In this document: piece after piece, positions 7,138-14,583 of the stretch
Layout: every line of letters begins with the position of its first letter
How positions within the stretch are numbered: position 1 is the first letter of the stretch
IMG/VR virus record: IMGVR_UViG_3300010883_000643
Span: 1-20,735 of that record
Strand: one strand, 5' to 3'
Origin: a virus
Length of the DNA stretch: 20,735 nucleotides
Position numbers and translations under genes: made by a program
The notes under the pieces: generated by a model
Seen by the model: only the letters and a program-made list of their open reading frames with translations
What the model was told of the DNA's origin: nothing
Databases searched by the model: none

Positions 7138-8052
7138 CTAGGAAACCTGCGCCCCAAGTAAGAAACGCCAATCCGTATAACCAGCAGAGTAGCGAGAATA
7201 CCCACGCCACTTAGCTACTAGCGTGTCGAAATCTTCAACGAACGCAAACTCTACAGGGATACGATCAATCCAGAAAAGCATGTTCGACTTTTTCCGGCTA
7301 TCCACCATGAACCAGTTATTAGTATCCGTCAGATACTCCCATTCGATGATATTATAACCACCTTGGTGAACGTTGCTGTTGTTCAGATCACCATCCAGTT
7401 TGCCGGTCGATTTGATAATCTCGTCAGCAACTTCATACAGATCAATCGGAATCCAAATCTCGTTAGGCATGACGGACATTTTGTTCGCCATATCGTCACG
7501 ATACTTTTTCATCTGAATACGAGCAGACGCCACGGAAACAGCCGACAAAGCAGTAGTAACCAGATTGTCGAAACCAACAGCCGTGGAAGCTGATGTATTG
7601 GTTGAATGAGAGTTACTACAAAGAGCAACACCCTCACTATGACTATAGAAGAAATTATCTACAGCGAATGCCTGATTAAGCATTCTGGCTGCATGACCCT
7701 CTCTCGTTCGTGCGTAGGAAGCACCGAGAGTTTTGGGTTTGGAACTGTAAATCTGAGTAAGATCATCATCCAGGAGAGACCTAGTAAGCTGGAAACCCTT
7801 GGTGAATTCTTTATGTGTAATCGTTACATCATACCCTTGGGTGATATCTTCATATTGGACAGAGCCATTGAATTCATCCCAGTCACCCTGAGTACCCATC
7901 TGACTAAACTTGGTCTCATTACCCTTTGGTCCCTTATCACTTTTCGTATAAAGCTGGTCTAATTTCGAGGGAAGCTGCTCGTACTCCTCAAAAAAGACTT
8001 CTTTAAACTCGGGAGTAAGAACATCCGGGTTATTAGTTGCAATATTAACCAT
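7138..8052 (-). CDS. Major capsid protein, HK97 fold (Mu gpT-like)
   Basis: A 304-residue protein that builds the icosahedral shell. It has no signal peptide or membrane segment. The order of elements fits an HK97-fold subunit: an N-arm helix (TPEFKEVFFEEYEQLP), an E-loop-like strand segment (GSVQYEDITQGYDVTITHKE, then FTKGFQLTRSLLDDDLTQIY), a spine helix (ASYARTREGHAARMLNQAF, about 110-128), SEGVALCSNSH (about 138-148) and a P-domain/A-domain tail with IWIPIDLYEVADEIIKS and the closing WRGYSRYSAGYTDWRFLLG. The 'R..LDDD' element and 'DG/EG-xxLxSxxH' stretch are characteristic of Mu gpT-type capsid proteins; this is from memory of the family. The start has AGGAGAT six bases upstream. It lies downstream of portal and scaffold genes as expected. 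See the possible stop readthrough at 7060-7137. Confidence 0.85.
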   Translation of the reverse strand: MVNIATNNPDVLTPEFKEVFFEEYEQLPSKLDQLYTKSDKGPKGNETKFSQMGTQGDWDEFNGSVQYEDITQGYDVTITHKEFTKGFQLTRSLLDDDLTQIYSSKPKTLGASYARTREGHAARMLNQAFAVDNFFYSHSEGVALCSNSHSTNTSASTAVGFDNLVTTALSAVSVASARIQMKKYRDDMANKMSVMPNEIWIPIDLYEVADEIIKSTGKLDGDLNNSNVHQGGYNIIEWEYLTDTNNWFMVDSRKKSNMLFWIDRIPVEFAFVEDFDTLVAKWRGYSRYSAGYTDWRFLLGAQVS

Positions 8053-8076
8053 TTTATATCTCCTGTCCCCAGATTA

Positions 8077-8766
8077 TTAGCTAACCGCGAAGTTGAGGGC
8101 GTGATCGCCATTTACGAAGTCTACATAGGAATTACCCGGTCCTCGGGTAATAACTTCAACAACGGCAGCAACAACACCAGTACCAGAAGCGATAGCACCA
8201 TTAGCTTCAGTGAACGCTGCGGTAGTCTGTACGTTGCCGTTTCCATCCGATCCGATACTGTAAGGAGAGAAAAGAAACTCATCACCAACCTCAAGATCCT
8301 GAAGGAATGGAACGGTTACGGTGAAGCTCGTACCACCTGAATGGGTCGTAATAATTCTTTCCTCATCGGATGTTTGACCATCAGCAACAAGACGCCAAAC
8401 AGTACCACTATCCATATCGGCAGAGCCTACATCGGCATCTGACACGACCGTACCACCAGTACTTTGACTAGTATTGCTGAGTGTGGTCAGGTCAGTACCT
8501 TCAGTAGCACCACCAGAAATCCTAGCTCTAATAACGTTATGAGGTCTGATGTCAACACTGACAACACCCTCTGTATCACCCTGTACCGTTGAATATGTTC
8601 CAGCATCCAAAGTCACGCCATAAGAACCAACGGCTGAAGTTGTCGTGCAAGGCAGCAGACCACCCGCAGTATTCTCAAGAGTCATAACACCCCTTGCAAT
8701 ACTTGCCCCAATTTTAAGTTTCTTAATCACAGGCCCACCAGCATATAGGCAAGAAGCATTTTCCAT
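8077..8766 (-). CDS. Capsid-associated (decoration/cement-like) protein
   Basis: A 229-residue Gly/Thr/Ser/Val-rich beta protein with no obvious enzyme motif. The N-terminal part (PVIKKLKIGASIARGVMTLE, then AGGLLPCTTTSAVGSYGVTL) reads like the 'x-I-x-x-G-x-x-V-x-x-G-x-L' pattern of small capsid decoration proteins that precede the major capsid gene. A longer insertion (about 95-175) has EERIITTHSGGTSFTVTVPF followed by LEVGDEFLF. The start has AAGGAAC upstream and lies 11 bases after the stop of the zinc-binding gene. The position immediately before the capsid gene supports a cement or head-decoration role, but this is inference from context and composition. Confidence 0.5.
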   Translation of the reverse strand: MENASCLYAGGPVIKKLKIGASIARGVMTLENTAGGLLPCTTTSAVGSYGVTLDAGTYSTVQGDTEGVVSVDIRPHNVIRARISGGATEGTDLTTLSNTSQSTGGTVVSDADVGSADMDSGTVWRLVADGQTSDEERIITTHSGGTSFTVTVPFLQDLEVGDEFLFSPYSIGSDGNGNVQTTAAFTEANGAIASGTGVVAAVVEVITRGPGNSYVDFVNGDHALNFAVS

Positions 8767-8777
8767 AATGATGTTCC

Positions 8778-9203
8778 TTATTTCTTTAAACTAAATTTTT
8801 CCCTAAGAAAATCTCTATCTTCCTTGTGTAGATTCCTGACAGGAATTGCTTGATACCGAAGTCTTCTGACCTCTGGGTCATCATCCGGATGTCCAGCATG
8901 AACTGTAGTCCAACACTCATCAGGGACATACATTGAAATACTTTCACTAGGTCTATGGCACAAATCGCAGGTAGCATTAGCTTTCTTTGGTTCAAGCCTA
9001 TATCTCTCTGCCTTATAGTGCGGATAGAACTTATGATTACATTCCCAGCAAAGAAGAATTATCTTCTTAAGGCTAATCATGTCTGATAGAAATGTTCCAC
9101 TAGGAACACCATGGCCCCGGCCCCCATAAACAATACTCTTAAATTTGTCCAGACCAGTAAGATCCTTCTTAATCCAAGTATGTGGGGCTTCTATGATAGT
9201 CAT
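8778..9203 (-). CDS. Small zinc-binding (two CxxC) protein of the head module
   Basis: A 141-residue protein with two cysteine pairs, C52-x2-C55 (LLCWECNHKF) and C79-x2-C82 (CDLCHRP), 24 residues apart, as in a zinc ribbon. The ATG at 9203 is preferred to the in-frame GTG at 9209: the AGAGG site is eight bases from the ATG but only two from the GTG. The N-terminal GGRGHGVPSGTFLSDMISLK and the C-terminal RLRYQAIPVRNLHKEDRDFL are well-formed and not low complexity. It sits between the scaffold-like and decoration genes. The function is not recognised. A nucleic-acid- or protein-binding assembly factor is possible; a capsid component is another option. Confidence 0.55.
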   Translation of the reverse strand: MTIIEAPHTWIKKDLTGLDKFKSIVYGGRGHGVPSGTFLSDMISLKKIILLCWECNHKFYPHYKAERYRLEPKKANATCDLCHRPSESISMYVPDECWTTVHAGHPDDDPEVRRLRYQAIPVRNLHKEDRDFLREKFSLKK

Positions 9204-9208
9204 AGCCA

Positions 9209-10039
9209 CTACCTCTTGATAAGTTTGGAGGGCGTCATAGCCTTAGCAAGTTTCAGCTTATACTCATCAGTATAACCACGAGAGTCCCAATATTCTTGGT
9301 AATCAGATGGTACTCGCCTGAGAATATCCCTGTCCTTACCAGTACTTCGACCCTTGTCTGAAGGTCTTGTCCCGCCAGAACTTTCCATAGAGGTGTCCCT
9401 ATTGTCTCTATCAAACTGATCAATGTTTTGGCTTGAAATGCCCTTGACACGATCAAGGGAACCAAAAACAGACTTAACTGCAAGTAACTCAGTTACTGCA
9501 TTATTCGGACTACCCATATTGACAAGTTTCGTATATTCATTCTTAACATCATCGAAATCATCAGAAGCCTTGTCATTCAGCGTAGGAATATGCTTCATAT
9601 ACATTTCAAGTTCGTTCTTCATTCCATTAAGGGCTTCCTGCCCTTTTGTCTGATTTGCAATCCGCTGAATAATCCTCTCTTCTCTTTCGACTTCTTTTCT
9701 TTCTTCAACATCCTTCAGAAGTCGTTCCGCCTCAGTCGCCCCGATCTGGTCGTCTGAGTACATCTGGTGAATTTCCGTCTCTGTATATTTCTTCTCTGCG
9801 CTAGATGGTTCATTCACACTAGGAACATTTGGAATACGACTATGGCGAAGAGATTCGAGTTCTTTCTCCTTTTCATCAAGAAGCTCAAGCGCACGTTTTT
9901 TTTCCCGTTCAGCTTTTCTGGCTCGTACTGCATCGCCGGAAGTGGGATCGTATTCCGATTCTTCTGTTCCTGTTTCGTGTGACTCCTCATCTGTATCGCT
10001 TAGAAGGTCATCCAGTTGCTCGTCATCTTCATCCACCAT
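9209..10039 (-). CDS. Scaffold-like protein
   Basis: A 276-residue, highly charged protein with an acidic N-terminus (MVDEDDEQLDDLLSDTDEES), then long helices with coiled-coil character (ARKAEREKKRALELLDEKEK, about 40-65, and ATEAERLLKDVEERKEVERE), and a basic C-terminal end (LKLAKAMTPSKLIKR). It has no cysteine and few hydrophobics. This composition (acidic start, helical middle, basic capsid-binding tail) is typical of phage scaffolding proteins, which fill the procapsid and leave before DNA entry. Its place between portal and major capsid genes is the usual scaffold slot. It has an AAGGAG site and overlaps the next gene's TAG/GTG junction. No protease motif is visible, so scaffold removal without cleavage is likely. 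Confidence 0.65.
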   Translation of the reverse strand: MVDEDDEQLDDLLSDTDEESHETGTEESEYDPTSGDAVRARKAEREKKRALELLDEKEKELESLRHSRIPNVPSVNEPSSAEKKYTETEIHQMYSDDQIGATEAERLLKDVEERKEVEREERIIQRIANQTKGQEALNGMKNELEMYMKHIPTLNDKASDDFDDVKNEYTKLVNMGSPNNAVTELLAVKSVFGSLDRVKGISSQNIDQFDRDNRDTSMESSGGTRPSDKGRSTGKDRDILRRVPSDYQEYWDSRGYTDEYKLKLAKAMTPSKLIKR

Positions 10040-10049
10040 GCTATGTCTC

Positions 10050-10091
10050 CTTAGTTTGGCCTAAGTAGCCGCGTAGGATTAGGTTCCTACG
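10050..10091 (-). other. Two small hairpins upstream of the scaffold-like gene
   Basis: CTTAG-TTTGGC-CTAAG (10050-10065) and CGTAGGA-TTAGGT-TCCTACG (10072-10091) are perfect inverted repeats. On the minus strand the first hairpin's 3' arm runs directly into the ribosome site (CTAAGGAG), so it could damp translation of the scaffold-like gene. The second overlaps the stop codon of the upstream gene. Confidence 0.45.
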
Positions 10092-10488
10092 AAACCGCGC
10101 CGTTTAATACGGCGTTTAATTTTGAACCATCAAATAACTTATCTAGTTCAGTCCCTTCGTTTAAAATGTCATCAATGAAGCATATGGTACTCTCCATACA
10201 GTCCACCCAAGCCGTAACATAAGTTATTTTATTCTTTAAAGCAAGAATTTGTTCTGTAGTCATTTCGTGATTATTGATCATAATATCAACCAAGCCATCC
10301 CTGTCTTCCTTTGCCTTGACTATACGATCCTGTATTTCCCCTAAGAATAAATTATACTTAGGATCAGAGATGATTTCCTTTGCGTATATAACCTTAGCCT
10401 GAATCTCTTTATTTTTAGATATTTCCTGTTCTTGCTTCCTGAACTCCACCTCTTTAAATATATCATTGAAGTCACTTAAATCAGGCAT
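10087..10488 (-). CDS. Coiled-coil protein after the portal gene
   Basis: A 133-residue protein starting MPDLSDFNDIFKEVEFRKQE. The ATG at 10488 is chosen over two upstream in-frame ATGs because GGAGGAG lies just before it; the start overlaps the portal stop by eight bases, which couples their translation. It is mostly helical and charged (KEIQAKVIYAKEIISDPKYN, then DRIVKAKEDRDGLVDIMIN), with two cysteines (VDCMESTICF) near the end. It is not recognised. Position between portal and scaffold suggests an assembly helper, for instance a portal-associated or pre-scaffold factor; this is inference. Confidence 0.55.
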   Translation of the reverse strand: MPDLSDFNDIFKEVEFRKQEQEISKNKEIQAKVIYAKEIISDPKYNLFLGEIQDRIVKAKEDRDGLVDIMINNHEMTTEQILALKNKITYVTAWVDCMESTICFIDDILNEGTELDKLFDGSKLNAVLNGAVS

Positions 10489-12919
10489 TCGCTCCTCCAC
10501 CAACATTTTCGCCAGACAGTGATTTGTCGGCAACCTCACCACTTTCTAGTGGCGCATTATCTGTTCCGGGAGTCGGGGGAGCCTGTCCGGGTTGACCTCC
10601 ACCGCCTTGAGCACCACCACCCTGGAACTGTTGAGCGGCTTGCATCAACTGTTGCTGTCTCTGTTGTTCCTGAAGCAACTGAGATACCTTCTCTGTATAA
10701 ACTTTGAATATGTCCTCGTGACCATTGATATGTGCAATTTGGTCAGAGTTCATAAAGTCTATAAGTTTCTGGAGATGCACATCTGCTTGCTCCAGCGGTC
10801 TTCCTTCAGGTTCGAGACCATGCATAATATAGGAGATAGCTTCTTCCGCAGTAATCTTGGGCAAGTCGATATCAGTCGGTGGTAGTTTTATATATCTATT
10901 CGGGTCAACTTTCTTGTTCTTGACGAAATCAGTGATTAACTTATAAGCACCTTCTCCATCAACAAGTCCTAATTGCATAGCAATAGGGGAGAACATGATC
11001 TCCATAATGGAAGTCAGACTTTCCTCATTTGATCCCGGATTTGTATTAATCAGACTAGCTGCAAACTCAAAATCGAATTTCGCTCTAATCGCATCAATAT
11101 TGGTGATTTCCCTAAATGGATTGGCTTTTGGGCTAACGAAACCATGAACCCTGAAAACCTTACGTCTGGGCAAGAACCTCTGGTTCATGTTGTGAATCAT
11201 GCGATATATATCTGTTACTCCGATAAAGAACCTACGTAAGATACGCTCAGGTCTAGCCTCTCCCTGTTGAAGGATAGTAGCCGTTGCGCTGGCAGTCCTG
11301 AGAGCGGTAGCCTTACCTTTAGGCACTTTCCCGTAATTAAGATCATTAATCATAGATGCATTTTCTTTGTACTGGTTAATCAGACCCATCATATTCATAC
11401 CAAAAGTTTGGTTTCTTGACTGGAATTGCGGATAGTGTATATCTCTGGTCGGGTCATTTAACGGATATAACTCCCCAGGATACATCTTAATTATGTCCTG
11501 ACGCATACCAGTACCTGGCCTATAAAAGCCAAATGGAGCGTTTGTAATAGTTCCATTATCAAGAGTCTGGTTCAGAAGAGTTATAAGAATATCATGGGAA
11601 GACTCAAGTAACTCAAGAAGAGAAATTCCGTACAACCTATCCTCTCCTACTGGAAGAAACTGCGCTTCGGCTAATGGTCTGCGGGGTTTCTCTGAGGGGT
11701 ACATCTCTGATAGCATTCTGGCTCGAAGTATTATCTTCGGCTCTTCTATCATCCAGACAATGATATCTTCCTCTAAACCATCATTGTTTATATCTTTACG
11801 CATAAAACACATAATACGTGTAAAGGTACGTTTCGTCGTATTTGTGGTCTCAGCGTCTACCCCTTCCATCAAGTCTTTCTGAATCTTAAATTCCTCTGAA
11901 TTGAATCTATTGCTGAAACCGGGCTGTTCAGCTTCAAGTCTCTCCGTATCCTCTTCGGACATCATGTCATAAAACCCACGATCCTTGAGGCTAAGAATTT
12001 CATCCAGCATCGGATAGTCCTGCAATATCACATGGGATGCACCGTTAGGATTTGATGCTCCGGGAGGTTGTAAGTTTCCACACCTCCAAGGAGCTATAAC
12101 ATCTTCTATAGATTTAGGTATCAAAACCGGGCCGTTGAATGTCTCCATCGGCATAGTAATATGCGCTTCAAGTCTATCGTCTTCCTGGAAATAGAAGGAA
12201 ACCTTAGCCTTCCGGCGTTTTCCGCCATCGTCTGTAAAGTCGATATCCCAGTCATATCCATTCTTGTCGGTTTTTCTATTGTTGAATGCGTTCTTTACTA
12301 GATCCTGATTCTCAATGATAGACCTAAGTTGAGTCTCATCATCTACAGCATTGGTCAAAGGAGGAAGTACCCTTACATCTGTTATCGTATTTGTTTCACG
12401 AACCCACGGAATATATGCTGTGAACCTGCCATCATTTATGAACTTCTCAATAATATGCCCAAAGAACTCTTCTCCGGGTTGATCAGTGAATATCTGATTA
12501 TCCAGAAGATCATTTACGGTATCTTCCTTATCCTTATCCTTAAGCTCTGTTGCTATAGCAGTTACAACTGGCCTGATAGCCATCACAGCATTATGGATAG
12601 TATCCTGGAATCTCTGTGAATCCGTAAACATAATAGGTATATGTGAATTAGCTGCATCCGGCCAAGGGAATGACTTTGGATTAACCCAACCACGATATTT
12701 AGCATATCGCTCAAGACGCATACGCATCCAGTCGGCACGAGCATCTTCGTCGGTTTGTCTGCGAGCCAGGATATCATCAAGGACAAGTTCTACTTCATCA
12801 TCCTTAATAATCTTAGGTTTTCTTCGATTCCGTCTAGTATCTCTTGGGCTAGAGTCTTCTGTATCTTCATCCAACCCTAGGCCAGCACCGTTGGATTCCT
12901 CGAAAGCTGTATCTACCAT
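10481..12919 (-). CDS. Portal protein
   Basis: An 812-residue protein, large for the family, similar in size to P22-type portals. After a charged, disordered N-terminus (1-60) comes a helical clip/wing region with WPDAANSHIP (86-95), a segment commonly seen in long phage portals, then ERLRRFFIG-like and MNQRFLPRRKVFRVHGF helices. Residues 747-764 are Gln-rich (QLLQEQQRQQQLMQAAQQ) and the last 48 are Gly/Pro-rich and flexible; P22 portal likewise has a long C-terminal barrel, but this tail is low-complexity. The portal forms the ring through which DNA is packed and released, contacting the terminase. The gene begins two bases after the terminase stop, the standard order, with only a weak ribosome site (GGGG), so translation probably depends on coupling. 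Confidence 0.85.
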   Translation of the reverse strand: MVDTAFEESNGAGLGLDEDTEDSSPRDTRRNRRKPKIIKDDEVELVLDDILARRQTDEDARADWMRMRLERYAKYRGWVNPKSFPWPDAANSHIPIMFTDSQRFQDTIHNAVMAIRPVVTAIATELKDKDKEDTVNDLLDNQIFTDQPGEEFFGHIIEKFINDGRFTAYIPWVRETNTITDVRVLPPLTNAVDDETQLRSIIENQDLVKNAFNNRKTDKNGYDWDIDFTDDGGKRRKAKVSFYFQEDDRLEAHITMPMETFNGPVLIPKSIEDVIAPWRCGNLQPPGASNPNGASHVILQDYPMLDEILSLKDRGFYDMMSEEDTERLEAEQPGFSNRFNSEEFKIQKDLMEGVDAETTNTTKRTFTRIMCFMRKDINNDGLEEDIIVWMIEEPKIILRARMLSEMYPSEKPRRPLAEAQFLPVGEDRLYGISLLELLESSHDILITLLNQTLDNGTITNAPFGFYRPGTGMRQDIIKMYPGELYPLNDPTRDIHYPQFQSRNQTFGMNMMGLINQYKENASMINDLNYGKVPKGKATALRTASATATILQQGEARPERILRRFFIGVTDIYRMIHNMNQRFLPRRKVFRVHGFVSPKANPFREITNIDAIRAKFDFEFAASLINTNPGSNEESLTSIMEIMFSPIAMQLGLVDGEGAYKLITDFVKNKKVDPNRYIKLPPTDIDLPKITAEEAISYIMHGLEPEGRPLEQADVHLQKLIDFMNSDQIAHINGHEDIFKVYTEKVSQLLQEQQRQQQLMQAAQQFQGGGAQGGGGQPGQAPPTPGTDNAPLESGEVADKSLSGENVGGGANA

Positions 12920-12921
12920 AA

Positions 12922-14583
12922 TTAATACCCCGTTGTACTACTACGGCCAACTACTTCTCGGCGTAAGATAACATCAGACATTCGCAAGGATGTAAAGTCC
13001 ATATTCTGATTCAGGCAATATCTCCACATAGTAGGGTAATCATCGTCCTTCGGTCTCGCTGTCTGTTTTGGTTCCTTTTCTGTGTATTTTGCATGTTCGT
13101 CATACACGTATCTTTTGAATTGGTAAATAGATTTCTTGCATCTAGAGTCGATGGAAAAATTCGGGCGGCGTGTGGCTTCGTCAATTGCCATTTTCTTATT
13201 TATTCGACTACGCCCGACCTCGAAATTGTCGTCCCCTAGAATACAGTTTATCCCAACCTCCTGGAAATCTTCCTGCCAGGACACATGTCGCATACCAGAC
13301 GTAGAAGCTGACCTTCCCATGTTCGGGTCAATGATCCTCATTTGAACATTCATTGAAAACTGAGCCTCTACCTCAGATACCTTCGCAGCAACTTCCCAAC
13401 ATTCACCATCGACTTCGGCTTCAGCTATCTGCCAGAATTCATCGTATGGAGTTATGGCTATCCATACCATCATATGTGGTTTTCGTGGATGTGGATCAAG
13501 TATAAACATAACCGGCCAACTTGGATCGTATGTTATGTCATTACGAACATGACCATACTCAGCGATATTACTGCTTCCGCAACGAGTGCAACAATGATCC
13601 TCATTTTCAAATGCTTTCTGGCGGCATGGAAAACACCACATAGCATTAGCATCAGTGAAGGAAGGATGTATCAGACCAGATAGATGCAAGAACTTTCCGT
13701 ACAGGTAAACCTCTCTCTGCTCAAAAGGTAATTCCATAGCACGACTTAAGACACTCTCCACATTCACAAATTTATTTTCAAATGCGAATAAGGTTACGCA
13801 GTACTTACCTTCCACTTTATGCGGCGAGTCCAATGTTCCCTGCTCATAAATTTCGTCAAATATCCAACCAACACTTATCCCAATCTCATCAGGAGGAGTC
13901 ATACTTAAATACAAACGTCCATCGCGGCGACCGACTCGACCGATAGATTCTCTCCATATTGCATGTGGTGGCGGTTCGTCGTGGAGAATGGCATCGAATG
14001 CTCCAGACGCAAAATCCTCCGCGCTTTGATCGTATGACATGAACTGGATAGTTGAACCGTTGGCAAGGTACAACATCCCCTCCTTATCCTTCCAGGATTT
14101 TTTCCAGTCACCCTGTATGAGTTGACTCTTTGGGATCCATCCCCAATGCCCACGCGGTCCGCCCGGCTCATCAACACCATCCCAATGCCAGTACTGAAGT
14201 TTTGGAAGAATAATAGGATACAGGGTAGTCTTTATGGATTCAATAATGATTCTAAAGTTCCCACCAACCTTAATCTTCTTGCGTGGGAAAACATCTTTAA
14301 GCGAATCAGGAATGACTCCGGTAGCACAGATGCACATCTCAGCAAGCATGGTATCAGTCTTACTAGAACCTTTGCCTCCAAAAGCCGCAATGGTAGGACA
14401 CATAGAAGTGTGAATAGATTTCGCTTTATCGGATACTGGTTCGTAATAGACAAGCTGGTTCTCCTGTTTTTCGATTGCGGAGTCTTTAACCCAAGACATA
14501 GTAAGTTCTTTTAGTTGCTCGTCAGGTAGCCTGGATATATCTCTCTGCTCTTCCGGCAGTTCTAAGAACTCCTCCAGTCTCAT
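12922..14583 (-). CDS. terL: Terminase large subunit with zinc-ribbon insert
   Basis: A 553-residue DNA-packaging motor. A Walker A-like loop is GGKGSSKT (69-76), Walker B is AILHDE (198-203), and SMTP (227-230) fits the coupling motif after it. The nuclease domain shows D363 (FILDPHP), D419 (RIIDPNMG) and the DDD cluster at 513-515 before YPTMWRYCLN, fitting the RNase H-like metal site of terminases. Between the two domains is an unusual segment, WCFPC...HCCTRCGSSN, with C317, C320, C331/C332 and C335, that looks like a four-cysteine zinc ribbon. The gene overlaps the upstream stop by four bases (ATGA) and ends two bases before the portal start. The ATPase/nuclease order and the downstream portal make the assignment firm; the type of cut (headful, cos or other) cannot be read from sequence. 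Confidence 0.9.
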   Translation of the reverse strand: MRLEEFLELPEEQRDISRLPDEQLKELTMSWVKDSAIEKQENQLVYYEPVSDKAKSIHTSMCPTIAAFGGKGSSKTDTMLAEMCICATGVIPDSLKDVFPRKKIKVGGNFRIIIESIKTTLYPIILPKLQYWHWDGVDEPGGPRGHWGWIPKSQLIQGDWKKSWKDKEGMLYLANGSTIQFMSYDQSAEDFASGAFDAILHDEPPPHAIWRESIGRVGRRDGRLYLSMTPPDEIGISVGWIFDEIYEQGTLDSPHKVEGKYCVTLFAFENKFVNVESVLSRAMELPFEQREVYLYGKFLHLSGLIHPSFTDANAMWCFPCRQKAFENEDHCCTRCGSSNIAEYGHVRNDITYDPSWPVMFILDPHPRKPHMMVWIAITPYDEFWQIAEAEVDGECWEVAAKVSEVEAQFSMNVQMRIIDPNMGRSASTSGMRHVSWQEDFQEVGINCILGDDNFEVGRSRINKKMAIDEATRRPNFSIDSRCKKSIYQFKRYVYDEHAKYTEKEPKQTARPKDDDYPTMWRYCLNQNMDFTSLRMSDVILRREVVGRSSTTGY

